From positions 12,011,001 to 12,075,000 of the forward strand of contig NC_091695.1 of NCBI RefSeq assembly GCF_041296265.1: a stretch of DNA of 64,000 nucleotides. Direction: 5' to 3'. Origin of the DNA: Equus caballus. Lineage: Eukaryota > Chordata > Mammalia > Perissodactyla > Equidae. Of this stretch, positions 1 to 12,600 are shown piece after piece (position 1 is the first letter of the stretch; every line of letters starts with the position of its first letter). The translations under genes were made by a program, and so were the position numbers. The notes beneath the pieces were generated by a model. That model searched no databases. It was given only the letters and a program-made list of their open reading frames with translations, and was not told where the DNA came from.

Positions 1-221
1 AATACAACAGAACACTCAGCAGCTACTAAAGAGAAGGAGGCAGTTCCAATGCACTATTAAGGACTTGATCAGGAGGATATCTTTATATAATAAGGAATTA
101 TGCATGGCTTGTATATAAACAGAATATCTCTGGTAGGATAAAGAAAAAACTGCTAACAAGCTTTCAGAGGTAGAATGCTGGCTAAATTGTTTACATATGG
201 ATATGTTACCTATTTTACAGG

Positions 222-427
222 ATTTTATTTTATTACTGTGTTTTGGTGAGGAAGATTGGCCTTTAGCTAACATCTGTTGCCAATTTTCCTCTATTTTGTA
301 TGTGAGATGCCACTACAGCATGATTGATGAGTGGTGCATAGGTGTGCGCCCAGGATCCAAACCTGTGAACCCCAGGATGCTGAAGCAGAGCACACAAACT
401 TAACCACTATGCCACTGGGCACACCCC
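222..427 (-). mobile_element. ERE SINE, minus orientation
   Basis: Reads on the minus strand as an ERE: tRNA-like head ending at CACTGGGCACACCCC, the TGCTGAAGCAGAGC block, then the GAGGAAGATTGGCC tail. Noticeably diverged. Confidence 0.88.
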
Positions 428-439
428 AAATACAGAAAT

Positions 440-698
440 TTTTCTTTCTTTTTTTTTGAGGAAGATTAGCCCTTAGCTAAGATCTGCTGCCAATCTTCCT
501 CTTTTTTGCTGAGGAACACTGGCCCTGGGCTAACATCCATGCCTATCTTCCTCTACTTTTTTATATGTGGGATGCTGCCACAGCATGGCATGAGGAGCAG
601 TGCACCTAGGAGGTCTACACCCAGGATCCAAACCGGTGAACCCTGAGCTGCCAAAGCAGAACATGCGAACTTAACCACTGCGCCACTGGGCCAGGCCC
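440..698 (-). mobile_element. ERE1-type SINE, minus orientation, with target duplication
   Basis: Full-length ERE1-like copy with the two GAGGAAGA/CAATCTTCCTC tail units and the head at CCACTGGGCCAGGCC. It is flanked by TACAGAAAT at 431-439 and 699-707, a 9-bp target-site duplication. Confidence 0.9.
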
Positions 699-699
699 T

Positions 700-2835
700 A
701 CAGAAATATTTTTAAAGAAAATTCTTGAAACTATGAGGAACAAAGTAAAGAAAAATCCCAACTCATGCTCTATTCCAAAACAAGCACTTTGTTTTTGTAT
801 TTTTTTTCCTGCTTTGCCAGAAAGTTTTCTATGGAAACAGCCATTGTCCAGGTGAACCACATGTGAGCTGGGTAATTATATTACACCACTGGAAATTATC
901 TGAGCAACTCAACTGATGTTCATGCAGCTTGGCCTGCAAACCTTATGGCTGGCCTATTTACAAAGTCTGGAGCTATTTTCAATCACTCAGCTGTATGTCT
1001 ATGTGTACATTTTCTTCAATCAACCTTTCTTGCCAGGCAGAGTGCAACATTAGCTGGATCCCAGTAAGGAAGGCAAGGGACAGGGTGAGATAATATGTCA
1101 AAACAAGTTCTATAAATACAACTTTTGGCCTAGTATCTCAAAAAGGAATCAAAACAGCTTCAAGCTTAAATAGAAAAATTCTACCGTCCTGCAACATCTT
1201 ACTTGAAGGCTCTAGGGAACAGAAGAGGCCAGGGATCTGGACTCTCGATTCTCACACCCTATCCTGTCTCCCTCTCCCTAATCTCAGAGGGAGGTTAAGA
1301 TTGAATTGCAGGTATCATTCCAAGTCAGCATCTCCCCACCTCTTCCCTTATCTTACCCCCACGCTAGTGAACATATCAATATCCTTTCACTGAGCTCACT
1401 CCACCTCTTAGGCAGACATGCCCAGCACACACAACATACAGCAGCCCTTACACAGCACCTAGCATCTAACTTCTATCTCCAAAACCCTTGACCAAGCAGC
1501 CAAGAACCCTGCCTGTACCATCTGCCCCAACCTCACCCCAAACACATGGGCACTCAAGCAGGATGCTTCCATATGGTCTTGTCTCAGGAGGTTTATCCTG
1601 TTCTGTTGAAAAGCAGGAAACTTTATTCAATCTCTCTCTGTTCTTAATGTCGTCATCCTACAAAACCAGAAAAATCTTCTTTCTGTGGAGATGCTTCCTG
1701 AGATAGGTTATATGCCAGAAAGGACAAATATTACACCTTTGCTCAGTCAATCAGGGAGTACGTTTGGCATAGCCTGATTCATCCCAAAGGATGCACATTC
1801 TAAATATCACTTTAATATTGTCACTTTTTTAAAAAAGTGACTTCAATTATCATGCCTTCATCACTCTCGAATTGCGCTCCTAAAAGCGCTTCTCACATTT
1901 AAATACCCATTTATATGATCTCTGTCACCTCCTTCAAATCACTCCTTAAAAAAAAAATCCCACTGTTCCACAAAATTAAACTTGTCAGTGCTTTGATTTC
2001 ATTTTTACAAAAACAAGCTTTTTATAAAATGGGAGCTCCATCAATCAAAAATGCATGTCGAGAACACGCGCTATACGCCCAGAACTAGAGAGGGCACAGA
2101 GAAGGCCCGATGCCTGTCCTCAATGAGTTTACAGTCTCGTTCAGAAGACAGAACTTACACTGGAATCAAAACGCGCAGGACAGCATACAGCCAAGGAAAA
2201 CATATGCCAGGGAAAACGTGCCATCAATGTGAGAGAGACTAAAACATCTCAGGAGAGCTGATTCTTATTTTCCTGTCTAAACCAAACTTTTGCACTATTC
2301 AATTATATTGTCTAAGACAGAATAACATTTTTGCTACCTTCCACTGAAATCACTCAGCCTACCAACAATTCTCCCATCCTCATTTCTTTTGAGCAGATCT
2401 CCCTGTTATCCTGTTACACTCACAAAGATCAGAGTTAACGGAATAGGCAAAACTTGCTGGTCCTTCCTTCCCCTGCTCTCCCTGTGAAGGCATCTCCTGA
2501 CGTGTAGTGCAGGGAAAAAGGGTTAAAGAAACTAAAACTAACTCTGCTTTCAGTATCTTCAGTAAACAGTCTGACACCAGCAGAGAGAAACTGGTAATGT
2601 GGGGGATGCTCCACGGACTTGCTATTTGCTCTGCAGCTCTTGATCATCAATAAATGAATTAGTTGACAGTGACCTGCAAAGCCAGTCACAGTCATTTTTA
2701 TAAGAAAATTCTACAATGAAACTCAGTTAGACTCAGACGATTCATGATTCAATAATCCCAAATAATATTCTGCATGAGTTAATAAAATTAAGAGACAAAT
2801 ACTTACTGTAAGCCTACAATATACCCTGCACTCCG
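700..2835. other. Intronic sequence with one faint L2 remnant
   Basis: No gene is visible. Around 2085-2200 the phrase TGTCCTCAATGAGTTTACAG resembles the 3' part of an L2 LINE on the minus strand. The rest is unassigned AT-rich intron. Confidence 0.5.
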
Positions 2836-3062
2836 ACTATGGAGTCACACCCCTTCCTAATCCCAGTTTTGCTGCTTACTAGCCAGGTAACTTTGGCCAA
2901 ATTGTTTAACTTCTTTATACCTGTTCCCTCATCTGGAAAATGGTTACAGTAATCTACCTTTCATGATGTTTCTGAGAACTAAAGGATTTATATACCCAAA
3001 GCCTTTAGAACAGTGCCTGGCACACAGAAAGTGCTCAGTAAACATTCGCTATCATTATTATT
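2836..3062 (+). mobile_element. MIR SINE
   Basis: Contains the MIR core in order: TTGCTGCTTACTAGC, CCCTCATCTGGAAAATGG, and the tail AACAGTGCCTGGCACA followed by GTGCTCAGTAAACATT. Confidence 0.88.
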
Positions 3063-5659
3063 CCAGGCACTAAGGTTGGTGCCTATGGTGGGAGAGGATG
3101 AGTCCCAAAAAGTTTTATTCTTTGACAAGATGATTATATCTCTTCCAAATGGAGTTCCTAAGATTATTCAGAAATACGTCCTATTAGAAGGAGGGGAAGA
3201 GGGGTGGATAAGAAAGCACTAACTGGCTGACAGAGCTTCAGCCTCCAACTGGGCCCGCCAGCGTTAAGTGTAGCCTTCATTATGACATACTGAACCACTC
3301 GTTCTAAGAGCACTTACTTATTTACAAACATTGATTTATTACCCTCACCATACCAAAAAGGATTTGTGGAAGCTTTCACAATGCATACAGGGAAAAAAAA
3401 TAAACTAATAAAGTGAGACCAAGGAAATTATAATTTTTTTAAAAAGATCAAGAACAAAAGGGAAGCTGGAACAGAGATGTGCTAGCCAGTGTCCTTTACT
3501 AAGGCTGAGCTATAAAATCAAAGAGCTGCCACCGATTTTAGTCTCCCATGACAGCCCCTACAGAGGGCGTATAGTGATTTGCAGTAAAAATGGGAAAACA
3601 TTAGAAGGATGGTGAAACGAGATGGGCACTAAGAGTTGCCAAGAAGGAGAAGGTGAAGCCAATTTAATGCCACACTCACAGAATTTTAGAAAGTCATTAA
3701 GTATGCAGGACCCATCCTAGGACTCAGCACCAGGTCCTAGGCCCTCAACAAACACATACACCAAAGCCAACAATGGACAAGTCACAGAACAGATTTCTAA
3801 GTGACTCAGAGCCAGAATACATCAGCAAATGGTCGCATAGGAGTCTCCAACCATACAACACAGCCATAGTAAGAAGCCACCTCAGTGAAGGTGTTTCTCC
3901 AGCACTTCAAGCCCTTTTCTCTCCTCACCAGCCAGTTACAAATATGTGCAGAGAACTGTCTCATCCCTACTCAGCTGACAAGTTCTATTCCCAACTCTGC
4001 ATGCTTGTGACTCAGGAGGATGGGGGAGGGGAGTATAGGGGAGTGTAATACAAAGAAACAAACTTGAACTTAGACTTAAGTTCATCAAGAGTGAGGAATT
4101 CATTTCTAATTAGAATATCTCCTAACAAACCAACAAAGCGTCCTTTAAAAATACAGTAACAAACCCAATACTCTTTGGAAATAGCCTGAAATCAGTCTAC
4201 ATGTCATGTCCCCTACTATTCCTTAAATAGACATGACACCAAGAAGCATTACAAGCCTTCTGTAAGGCCAAACTCTACAAAGCACTCTGAATCAGCGCAA
4301 ACAGCATGGGTTGCAAAGCCCAAAGCAACAGGGCATTTCCCACAGTTCTGTTCCCAGCCAACGCCAAGTCAAGTGGCTAACCCCTACTGCACCCTCTCCC
4401 AAAAAGAAGTGTATGAAATCATTAAAGGGGTAGAAGTGTCTCAGTCTTCTTAATAAAATCTTACATCGGGAAACGTGTGCCAGGAAAAGAACTCATTTCC
4501 AACCCTAGGACTGATCTTCGTGACCAGAAAAAACAAAGGAGAAAAAAGACTACTACTTTAATAAGATACATTTCTAAAAGAACCTAAAAACCATTTGTGA
4601 CACATTTGCCAGTCTGGGATCCTATTCTTAAAACATATTTTGTTAAAATAATATAAATCTTGCCTCCTCACCCCATCCCTGAGATTCTGAAACTTTCTCT
4701 ACAATTTATAATTGACAAAACAAAACAAAAAAGACAAACAGGTGACCTCTTTAACTTGAAAACCTCAGACCTCCACAGAAATGCACACAGACAGACAGAT
4801 GGACCCATGTAAGAACACAGAGTGGGCCCTGGCTGCACCCCGAGCAGGCCTGAGCCTGTCTGGGGACACAGGGCAGCCACACGGCCTTGCTAGTGGGCTG
4901 CTCCTGCTGCTGCTGTACAAATAGAGAAAGTGGAAACGTGGAACAGCAGCTTCTGCAGAACAGATCCTGCTCCGTGCTCAGAGAGGGAGGAGCAGGCGCC
5001 TAAACAGCTTTACCCATACATGGCTGCTGAAACGGGACCATTAGTGAAAGCCCAATTATCTCACACACATGCATTCTGTTCGCATGCTGCAGACAAAAAA
5101 CAGAAACACACAGGTTGGTACTTGAAGAAAAGTTTCAGAGATTCTATTTCAGTCAAGGAACTTCCCAATAATTTCAGTCACTCACACCAAGAATCCCTCA
5201 TCTACAGGGAACAGAAAAGACAGGGTGAGAACTTCACTAGGTCAGATTCTTACCAGATCACCAGCAGCCATGAGGCTAACATCATTTAAATTATGGAATT
5301 TAACACTCAAAAAACATTATTCCCCATTTGTGTGAACAATCCTAACCTTCACTGGCCCTTTGCTGTTTTCAGAATGAAGGTCTCATTCCAACTCTCAGAC
5401 TATGTTTTGAGGTCTCTTTTTTTCTAGTTGGCACAAGTTAAAATAAATTGGTATAATTTTTAAAATGTATTTCCCAGGATGCTGGCTTACATAATCAGAG
5501 GCCAAGTATTTAAGTTCCAAAAATTACTTTGTTTTAGAACAATTCATTCAAATTCACCTCAATGTGAAGAACATGAAAAGTTTAATTTCTGGCTAGAGTG
5601 AACTCTCCAAAGATAAGAAATGCAAGGTTGATTGGCTCAAATGATTCTGTACTTTAGCT
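3063..5659. other. Intronic sequence, nothing clear
   Basis: Mostly unique AT-rich DNA. A more GC-rich patch at about 4820-5000 (CTGCTCCTGCTGCTGCTG) stands out but gives no gene. Short open frames lack homology I recognise. Confidence 0.4.
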
Positions 5660-5800
5660 CTTAATGAATCCAATGAGTACTCACTGCGCACTGTCTACGT
5701 ACTTACTCAGAAGTGTAGGGACTGCAGCATAAACATAAGCCATACTATCACTGACCTCCAATACTTACAATCTAGTTCTTGGAAAAGATTAACACATGAG
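5660..5800 (-). mobile_element. L2 LINE remnant
   Basis: Minus-strand L2 3'-end phrases: GAGTACTCACTGCGCACTG, then ATCACTGACCTCCAATACTT and ACAATCTAGTTC. Heavily diverged. Confidence 0.5.
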
Positions 5801-6758
5801 ATAGTAAAGGCTGATAGTATATGACTACTGCTAAAGGATGAGGTACAAACTACAAATGCCATGCAAATTACGAGAGGCTGAGGACAGACAGAATTAGGTC
5901 TTCCATGGGTCCCACCTACCAGCACTCTCACTAAGGGCTCCTGCAATTATCTTAAATGTGAGGACACAAGATTTCTGAGGTCGCTCTCCATTTCTGAAAT
6001 TCTTTGAGTCTACAATTTAAAAATATAAAGTAATTTAAACGTAAAATGTTTCACACTAGTATGAGATTAATACCACACTGCTTACAGAAGCAAAATTATA
6101 GTTTTTGCCCACTTTAGAGAAAATATATTCTAAAGAAAGATAAAAATGAATTCAGACCATAACTCAGCATCCACTCTAACAGCTCTCACATAACACTTCT
6201 GGGAAAACGTTCTTCCATCTCAGAAATCTCTGCCTAGCCTTTTGAGGAAATTTTACACCACCATGAAAAGAAAGGAAAAAAACACCTGCCGTAGGGAAAC
6301 AAAATGGTAGGACTAGAAATGCTGATGCTGATATACTCTGAGATCCTTGATTACAAACATTGCTAAGTCATCTACTCATAAAGGAGAGCGCCAGAGAAAA
6401 GAGCACTGCCCAGCTCCATTCCATCAGGGAACTGTCTGGTGTATATCTTTACACAACTCTAAACTTATACAGCATAAATACACCGATATACTAGGTAACC
6501 TCCTAGCAACACACTTTCCCTAAAACTTAGAAGAAAATCCTTCTAATTCCTAAGATATAACCAGTCCAGCATACTTACTTACTTTAACATATTTTATCAG
6601 CAAATTAACTACCTGAAATTTTGAAATTTTCTCTTTACCCCGTATAGGCAATGCAATAATGATGAGCAAAGGATACTAAATGATGGCAAACAAGCTCTCA
6701 ATCCCACTACCTAAATCTCCCAGTGCAAGACAGAGCCTTGTCCACACCATAGGATATA

Positions 6759-6948
6759 CAGTCATGTGTCGCTTCACAACCGGGATGTGTCGTCAGGTGA
6801 TTTTCTCTGTAGGAACATCAGAGTGTACCTACACAAACCTAGGTGGTATAGCCTACACCTAGGCTATATGGTACTAATCTTAACTGGACCACTCAGGTAT
6901 ATGTGATCTGTCATTGAGTGAAACACATCATGATGCGGCACATGACTG
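6759..6948 (+). mobile_element. Non-autonomous DNA transposon with terminal inverted repeats
   Basis: The left end CAGTCATGTGTCGCTTC and the right end GATGCGGCACATGACTG are inverted copies of each other with few mismatches. TA dinucleotides flank both ends, the signature of a Tc1/mariner-type target duplication. At 190 bp it cannot code for a transposase. I do not place the exact family name. Confidence 0.8.
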
Positions 6949-9324
6949 TACCAGACACAACAGGATTCCAGCAGAAGAGGCATTTTCATGTTCCACAAAA
7001 GACAGACATGCAACTGTTCGACATTTTATTAAAAACCTCTTACCTTTGTATAGTGGCTTATATATTTTTCTGAGCAGCCTTGTTATAGCAATTTTGATTT
7101 CCCAAACAGCAGTTTATCATGTATTAATATGTACTTTTTGGGTGAGATCACAGCTTTAATTACCTAATATGTACTTTAGTAAGATTACTTATGTGAGGGC
7201 AACCAAGTAAAAATAAAGAACACAACACAAAAGACCACAATTGTATACACGAAGGATTGAAGTATAACCTCAAAAGCAAAATGGTTATAAATACCTAAAG
7301 TATGGCCTTTGGCAACTCCTGTCTTTCCCATTTCCCATTTCCTCAAGGGAAAAATGGTACTGGACCAGATCAGGAATCCATATCTAGGGACCACAGACCT
7401 AGAGAATTCATGGATATTTCATGGATTCTGGCAAACTCCCTTATGTTGTGTGCAAAATTTTACATATACATGTAAAATGTATTTATGTACTTATTTATTT
7501 ATATTTATAGGGAAATGGGTCCACAGGTTTTTAGCAGATTTTCAAAGGGGAGTCCATGATCCAAAATAGGTTTAAGAAGCCAAGAGTAAACAATAAATAG
7601 TTTGTTCCATCTCTAACATCCTGTCATCTCCTCTTGTACTTCCTGGTTCAAAAAGGGAATCTTCATAACTAAACGCAGTCAAGAACAAACAAGTCACCCT
7701 GGTCAGGAAAATATTCAAAATAATGGATTCCAATTCAAACTGAACCGGAATTGTTTTTAGATGACAGACTAACATCAAGAAGCTTTTCTAAACAAGGTTT
7801 TCAAGCAAATTTTACCACTACAGCTCATCTCAGAGGGCTACCATGAGACCAGAATTCCTTAGGTGTGCTTGGGGATACCCCACTAGATAGTTCCTCTCTT
7901 ACCAAGTGCACTTTTTAAACAAGGTAAAGCTTCCAGTTTCCTACTTCTAATTCTATCCTGTGGCAAAGAAAGTAACAGGAGACAGGTACAGAGGGAAAAA
8001 CTAGAGCATGGAAGACTGGAACGAAGGGGACTGATAAGAGGCAAACAAAGAAGTTAGCCATCCTGTTAGCAAGAGGTGACACATGAGAATGGCCACTCCC
8101 TATTATCTCAATTTATAAAAAGTATATTAAATAAAACAAAAAACTAGCCTTCCTCTAAGACAATAAAAGAAAAAAATGTGTCTGTTACCGAACCACTTAA
8201 GCTTAAAATTTTTAGGTTCTCATGGCAACCTAAGTCATCACACGGCACATACTGGATATAAAGCGCATATTTAGAGGCTTAACTAGTAAACTGAAAATGT
8301 GACATATGTGCAATGTGGGCGACAACATTATTCTGGGAGCTTTAACTTTAAAATCTTCCAACTTTTTTTTGCAGCCCCAAAGATGATATAATAGAGTCAA
8401 CTTTGCAGAAGGTGCAAGCTCAAGGAAGAGGTACAAAGAACATAAATAGAAGCAAAGAGATCAAAGACAAGAAAATTCAGGCTATCAGAAGAAGTTTCTG
8501 AACATGGCTCTCCCCCACTGTGAATCAACCTGTAAATGGAGGCTTAAAAAACAAGACTGCTAGTGAGGACATATATCAAGATAGCATTTGGGACACACTT
8601 TAATGCAGGCCCAATCGAAAGAGGGCATGGTCACAGAGCAGACCATTTGGTAAATGTGACACTGACTGCAAGGCAGCCTGGAGAGGTTGGCGTTCTTTCT
8701 CTCTTTTCTAGGAGTTCATAGAACATGGCTGTTTAGAATTAAGAAGCAGTATCAAAGCCGAAAGGATGGCTGTGGGGCATGGGAGTTGAGAGAGGGGGAC
8801 CAGACTTTAAGAAGGGGGGCAGGGGGACATGGAGACAGAGACAGCAGTCTTTTATGTCATGTCTCACCAGGGAACCAAACAAAGATGTAACATTCAGTTT
8901 TATCATCTACTAAATGACCCATGGGAGGGATACCTCCACCTGTCCGCCCACAGGAACTCCATTATAATTCATGCATTTCTTCTGAAAGCCTTGAAGATGC
9001 TATGAATGCTACGTACCTTAAAACCACATTTCCATGCCACGTCTTTTAGGGTTAAATTACTCCTACTTTTCAATAAAAAAACACGTAAACAGTTTAGGTA
9101 AGGTGCACAAACAATATCTTAATCAGGGCAGTTAAACAGATATGCCTATTTTCCTAATTCTCTCAAAGATAAGAACTTCTAGAATGAATCACTGAATTTA
9201 CATTACTGATTAATAGCTAAAAATTGTACTACCATATGAAAGGGAACAGTCACAAAAATAAATTATTTCATTATTGTTACAAGACTGGGCCTCAATAAGC
9301 AAGAAAAGTACAGGAAAACAGCAC
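6949..9324. other. Intronic sequence, nothing clear
   Basis: AT-rich, no coding exon or young repeat recognised. Repeated TATTTATTTATATTTATAG at about 7492-7510 is low-complexity. Confidence 0.4.
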
Positions 9325-9450
9325 AGCATTTGGACCGTGGACTGGTAGCTCAGCCCTGTCCTACCACTTGAAAGCTGGATGCCACAAATAAGTTACTATC
9401 CTCACTGAGGTTCCTGACCTCAAGGTTCCGTCTACAAAATGGTGAGGAAG
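9325..9450 (+). mobile_element. MIR SINE fragment
   Basis: MIR-like order of AGCTCAGCCCTGTCCTACC, AAATAAGTTACTATCC, and TCTACAAAATGGTG. Diverged. Confidence 0.6.
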
Positions 9451-10955
9451 CAACCATCTCTCTCTCCCTCCTTCCCCACCTCTGTCTGTCTGTCTGTCTC
9501 TTCCCCCACTGTCAATGCAAAGTCTAATTTCTAGTTTCTTTCATTACGATGTAATCTGGCAGACTTTCTTATCAAGGAAAACTCTGTACAATGAACTTTT
9601 ATGCAAAAGTTCACTAGTCAAATTAAGAAGCAGAATAACAACTAAAAAATAAACGTTTTATAAATAAATATAAAAAATAAATAGCACTGTGGATGAAGCT
9701 AGGATGAGAGATTTCTTTCAGAGCCAGGCCACACCTGCTAATGACTACAATATCTGATTACCTTAATTACCTTGGCTGCACAACAAGAAGTGCTGGTGGT
9801 CATGAAATTCCAGAATATTAAAAACTCAGCCACATTTTCATTATAGCATTCTCTACTGTGTTGAAGTCAAGACAGCAAAAGCCTGCCAACAGCATTTTCA
9901 CTTTAATTTTCTGGTAAGACAAAAAGAAAAATTAATATTGGAGCCAAATTCTCCATTTTTAGGTATGGTAAGTTCTTCGAGGAAAAAAAATCTCTATTAT
10001 AAGAAGCTGAAAACATTTCTGTATATCTTATTAGAAAATATGCATTTGTGCTTTGCTCAAGAGGCATAAAAAATCTCAAGCTAATAATCTTACATGTCTA
10101 CTATTACTACCTTTCAAGCAGTGTGGAAAGGGGAGAAGGGTAAGGAGAGTGAAGCACTTACTGACAAGGGCATGAAAGGACTGGCATACTGAGCGACAGG
10201 GCCATCCCAACAATGGATCTAAAAATCCCTTTTTTGGTATATGTAATTAATACTCACCAAAATAATCTTGGCTTTGAACTGAAAGCGCACTTTTGTGTAA
10301 ATGAACCTACTCTAAACAATGACAAAAGCATTCGCACGCACACTACAAAAAATACAAAACCACTTGCCTGTTTGGCTTTTAAACTATTTTGAGGCCTCTT
10401 TTGATACTCTTTACCTCAGTCATCTCATCCATTAAATACTCTTTAAAGTACTTTAAGCTGAATACAGCATTTATCATCTCTTCCCTCCCACCTCTTAGAG
10501 GACTAGCTTGTTCTAAATAGGGCATTATCTTTTCAAAGCTCTAGGGTTTAGGTATGACATAATTCTTTTAACAAATTACTGTCTTGTCATGACTGACAAG
10601 GATGACTTAAATGGAGATAAACAGGCTAATGAAAAACACTGGGGTCTGATTTTCAATTGCTATTTTGTAAGGGGAGAAAAACAAAGCATATAGCTTTAAA
10701 ATGGGAAATCCATGTAAAACTCTCTTCTCTCTGAACTCAGGCAGTGGGGCTTTTGCTAACTAGGTAAGTAACCCCCAACTGAAGGCAGAGGGAAGCGGCG
10801 AAGCCGCCTGCCCAGGCTGCTGTAGAAGGACTCCTTCACTGGGTACAAAGTTCCCCTGCGTGACCTCTAAGGTTCTTTCCTGACCTCAGAAACTTCATTT
10901 ATGAAAAGTAGAGGCGTGGTAAATCCAACATGTGGGTGGAGACAGCAGAAAAGTG
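9451..10955. other. Intronic sequence with homeobox-like, possibly conserved stretches
   Basis: No gene and no clear repeat over 1.5 kb in an otherwise repeat-laden intron. A CTGT tetramer run occurs at about 9482-9500. Stretches at 9740-9980 and 10570-10660 carry TAATTA, TAATGA, GATTA and AGATAAACA words that can form enhancer sites. Confidence 0.4.
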
Positions 10956-11090
10956 TGCTAGAAAATGACAAGCCTGGGCTAGAATCCTGCTTCTGCTTCT
11001 ATGTGAACTTAAGTAAGGCATTTCACTTTCCTCATCTGCAAAATGAAAGGATTACAGAAGAAAAATCTCAGATTCTAACACTCTGAGCCT
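10956..11090 (+). mobile_element. MIR SINE fragment
   Basis: MIR core recognisable: GGGCTAGAATCCTGCTTC, TGAACTTAAGTAAGGC and CCTCATCTGCAAAATGAAAGG. Confidence 0.75.
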
Positions 11091-12398
11091 ATGGCTTCCT
11101 CCTATGCCTGCCACTGCCACCCACCACCTTCCCACTGCTGCACCTTACCATAATTAGGCAGCTGTTTTAAGTATCTAATTAATGAAACAGAAATTAAAAC
11201 CTTTAACTTTCTATTTCTGGCTCGTTGCAAATGTGCAACAGCATTTTATCAAGGAGTAGTTAATGCCACACAGTTCTTGATATACTGGCTTTTCTTTGAA
11301 CCCCAGTGACAGTTACACAGTGACAAGTTGTAAGCAAGGAGGTTGTTACCATGGGGACCCACTGGGATTCCTGGGGGTGGATCTAGCAGGCTTGCTTTTT
11401 TTTTTTGGTCACAGCATTTTTTTGATGGGCTGGATCTGGCAACTCAGAAAGCCTAATCGAATTCTTCTTCGGCAAACTGCCTTCAAGAAATATTACCACG
11501 TCATATAGAATTCTGAAGAAATATTAACAACTGTTTTAGTGACTCTCTCCTGCAAAAGAAGAGTTAAACATATTCAAGTCTTAATCTTTCCCCTCCCTAT
11601 TCATGAAAACAAATAAATACAAAGTCTATGAAGTTTCAGTGACCTATGTATGCTGCCATTTCTTTCCAAATCATCACATTTCATAAATTATATTATTTAG
11701 TATTTTTCCTATCAAGACTTCAAAGTTCTCCAAAGCAAGTTTCTACTCAAGAAACTTCAGCTTCCCTATAAGATTGTTAGAAATGTATCAGACACACAAA
11801 ATATAATTATAATAAATAGAACTGACTATAAAATAAATCAAAGTGGACCAGAACAGAGGACCGTACGTGTAAATTCCAAGTCTGCCTCCAAAATTGCTGC
11901 GTGTGGACAAAGGGGATATATTCAGGGAGATGACTACAACTCCCAGCTAAATGTGTGCCGCCACTCAGCTCCCCCGAGACCCATTCTGTTAGAAGATACC
12001 TTAAGAAAACAGATCATTTCTAAGTCCCATCCATGGATCTGGTTTGTTCAGAGAAGTGGAGCAGTCAGAATTCAAAAGAAAACATTTTTCTAAGTTGTAT
12101 GCTTCCCGGAACAGAGTGGAGTCTTTCTCTAGGTCTCACTTAGCCCAGAGCAAAGTTACACCAGTCAAATGAACATGAATAAATAAAAATAGCACTTGAT
12201 TTCATAATAATACTCTAGAAGTTCAGCTATCCTAGGCCTGATCCACAATAACTTGAGAGCTAGAAGGTACCTGGAACAAAGCTCAAGAGTGTCCCTGTGC
12301 TCATAAGTCTTTGACTGACTTCAAACTAATACTTAATTATTGAAAAGATAAATGCCACTAAGATAAAATGTGTTGAAACCAAATTCACAAGCATATTA
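11091..12398. other. Intronic sequence with a ZNF143-like motif
   Basis: No gene. At 11931-11944 TGACTACAACTCCCAG matches the core ACTACAACTCCCAG of ZNF143 sites, unusual this far inside an intron. An AT-rich stretch at 11150-11250 carries TAATTAATGA and TTGCAAATGTGCAACA. Everything else is unassigned. Confidence 0.45.
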
Positions 12399-12600
12399 GG
12401 GGCCGGCTGGTGGTGTAGTGATTAAGTTTACGAGCTCCATTTCATTGGCCCAGGGTTCACAGGTTCAGATCTACACACCGCTCATCAAGCCATGCTATGG
12501 TGGCATACCACAGACAAAATAGAGGAAGACTGGCACAGATGTTAGCTCAAGGCCAATCTTCCTCACCTAAAAAAGAAAGAAAGAAAGAAAGAAAGAAAAA
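12399..12600 (+). mobile_element. ERE SINE
   Basis: Head GGGGCCGGCTGGTGGTGTAG, then the CATCAAGCCATGCTATGG block and a tail ending in an (AAAG)n run at 12568-12600. Confidence 0.92.
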
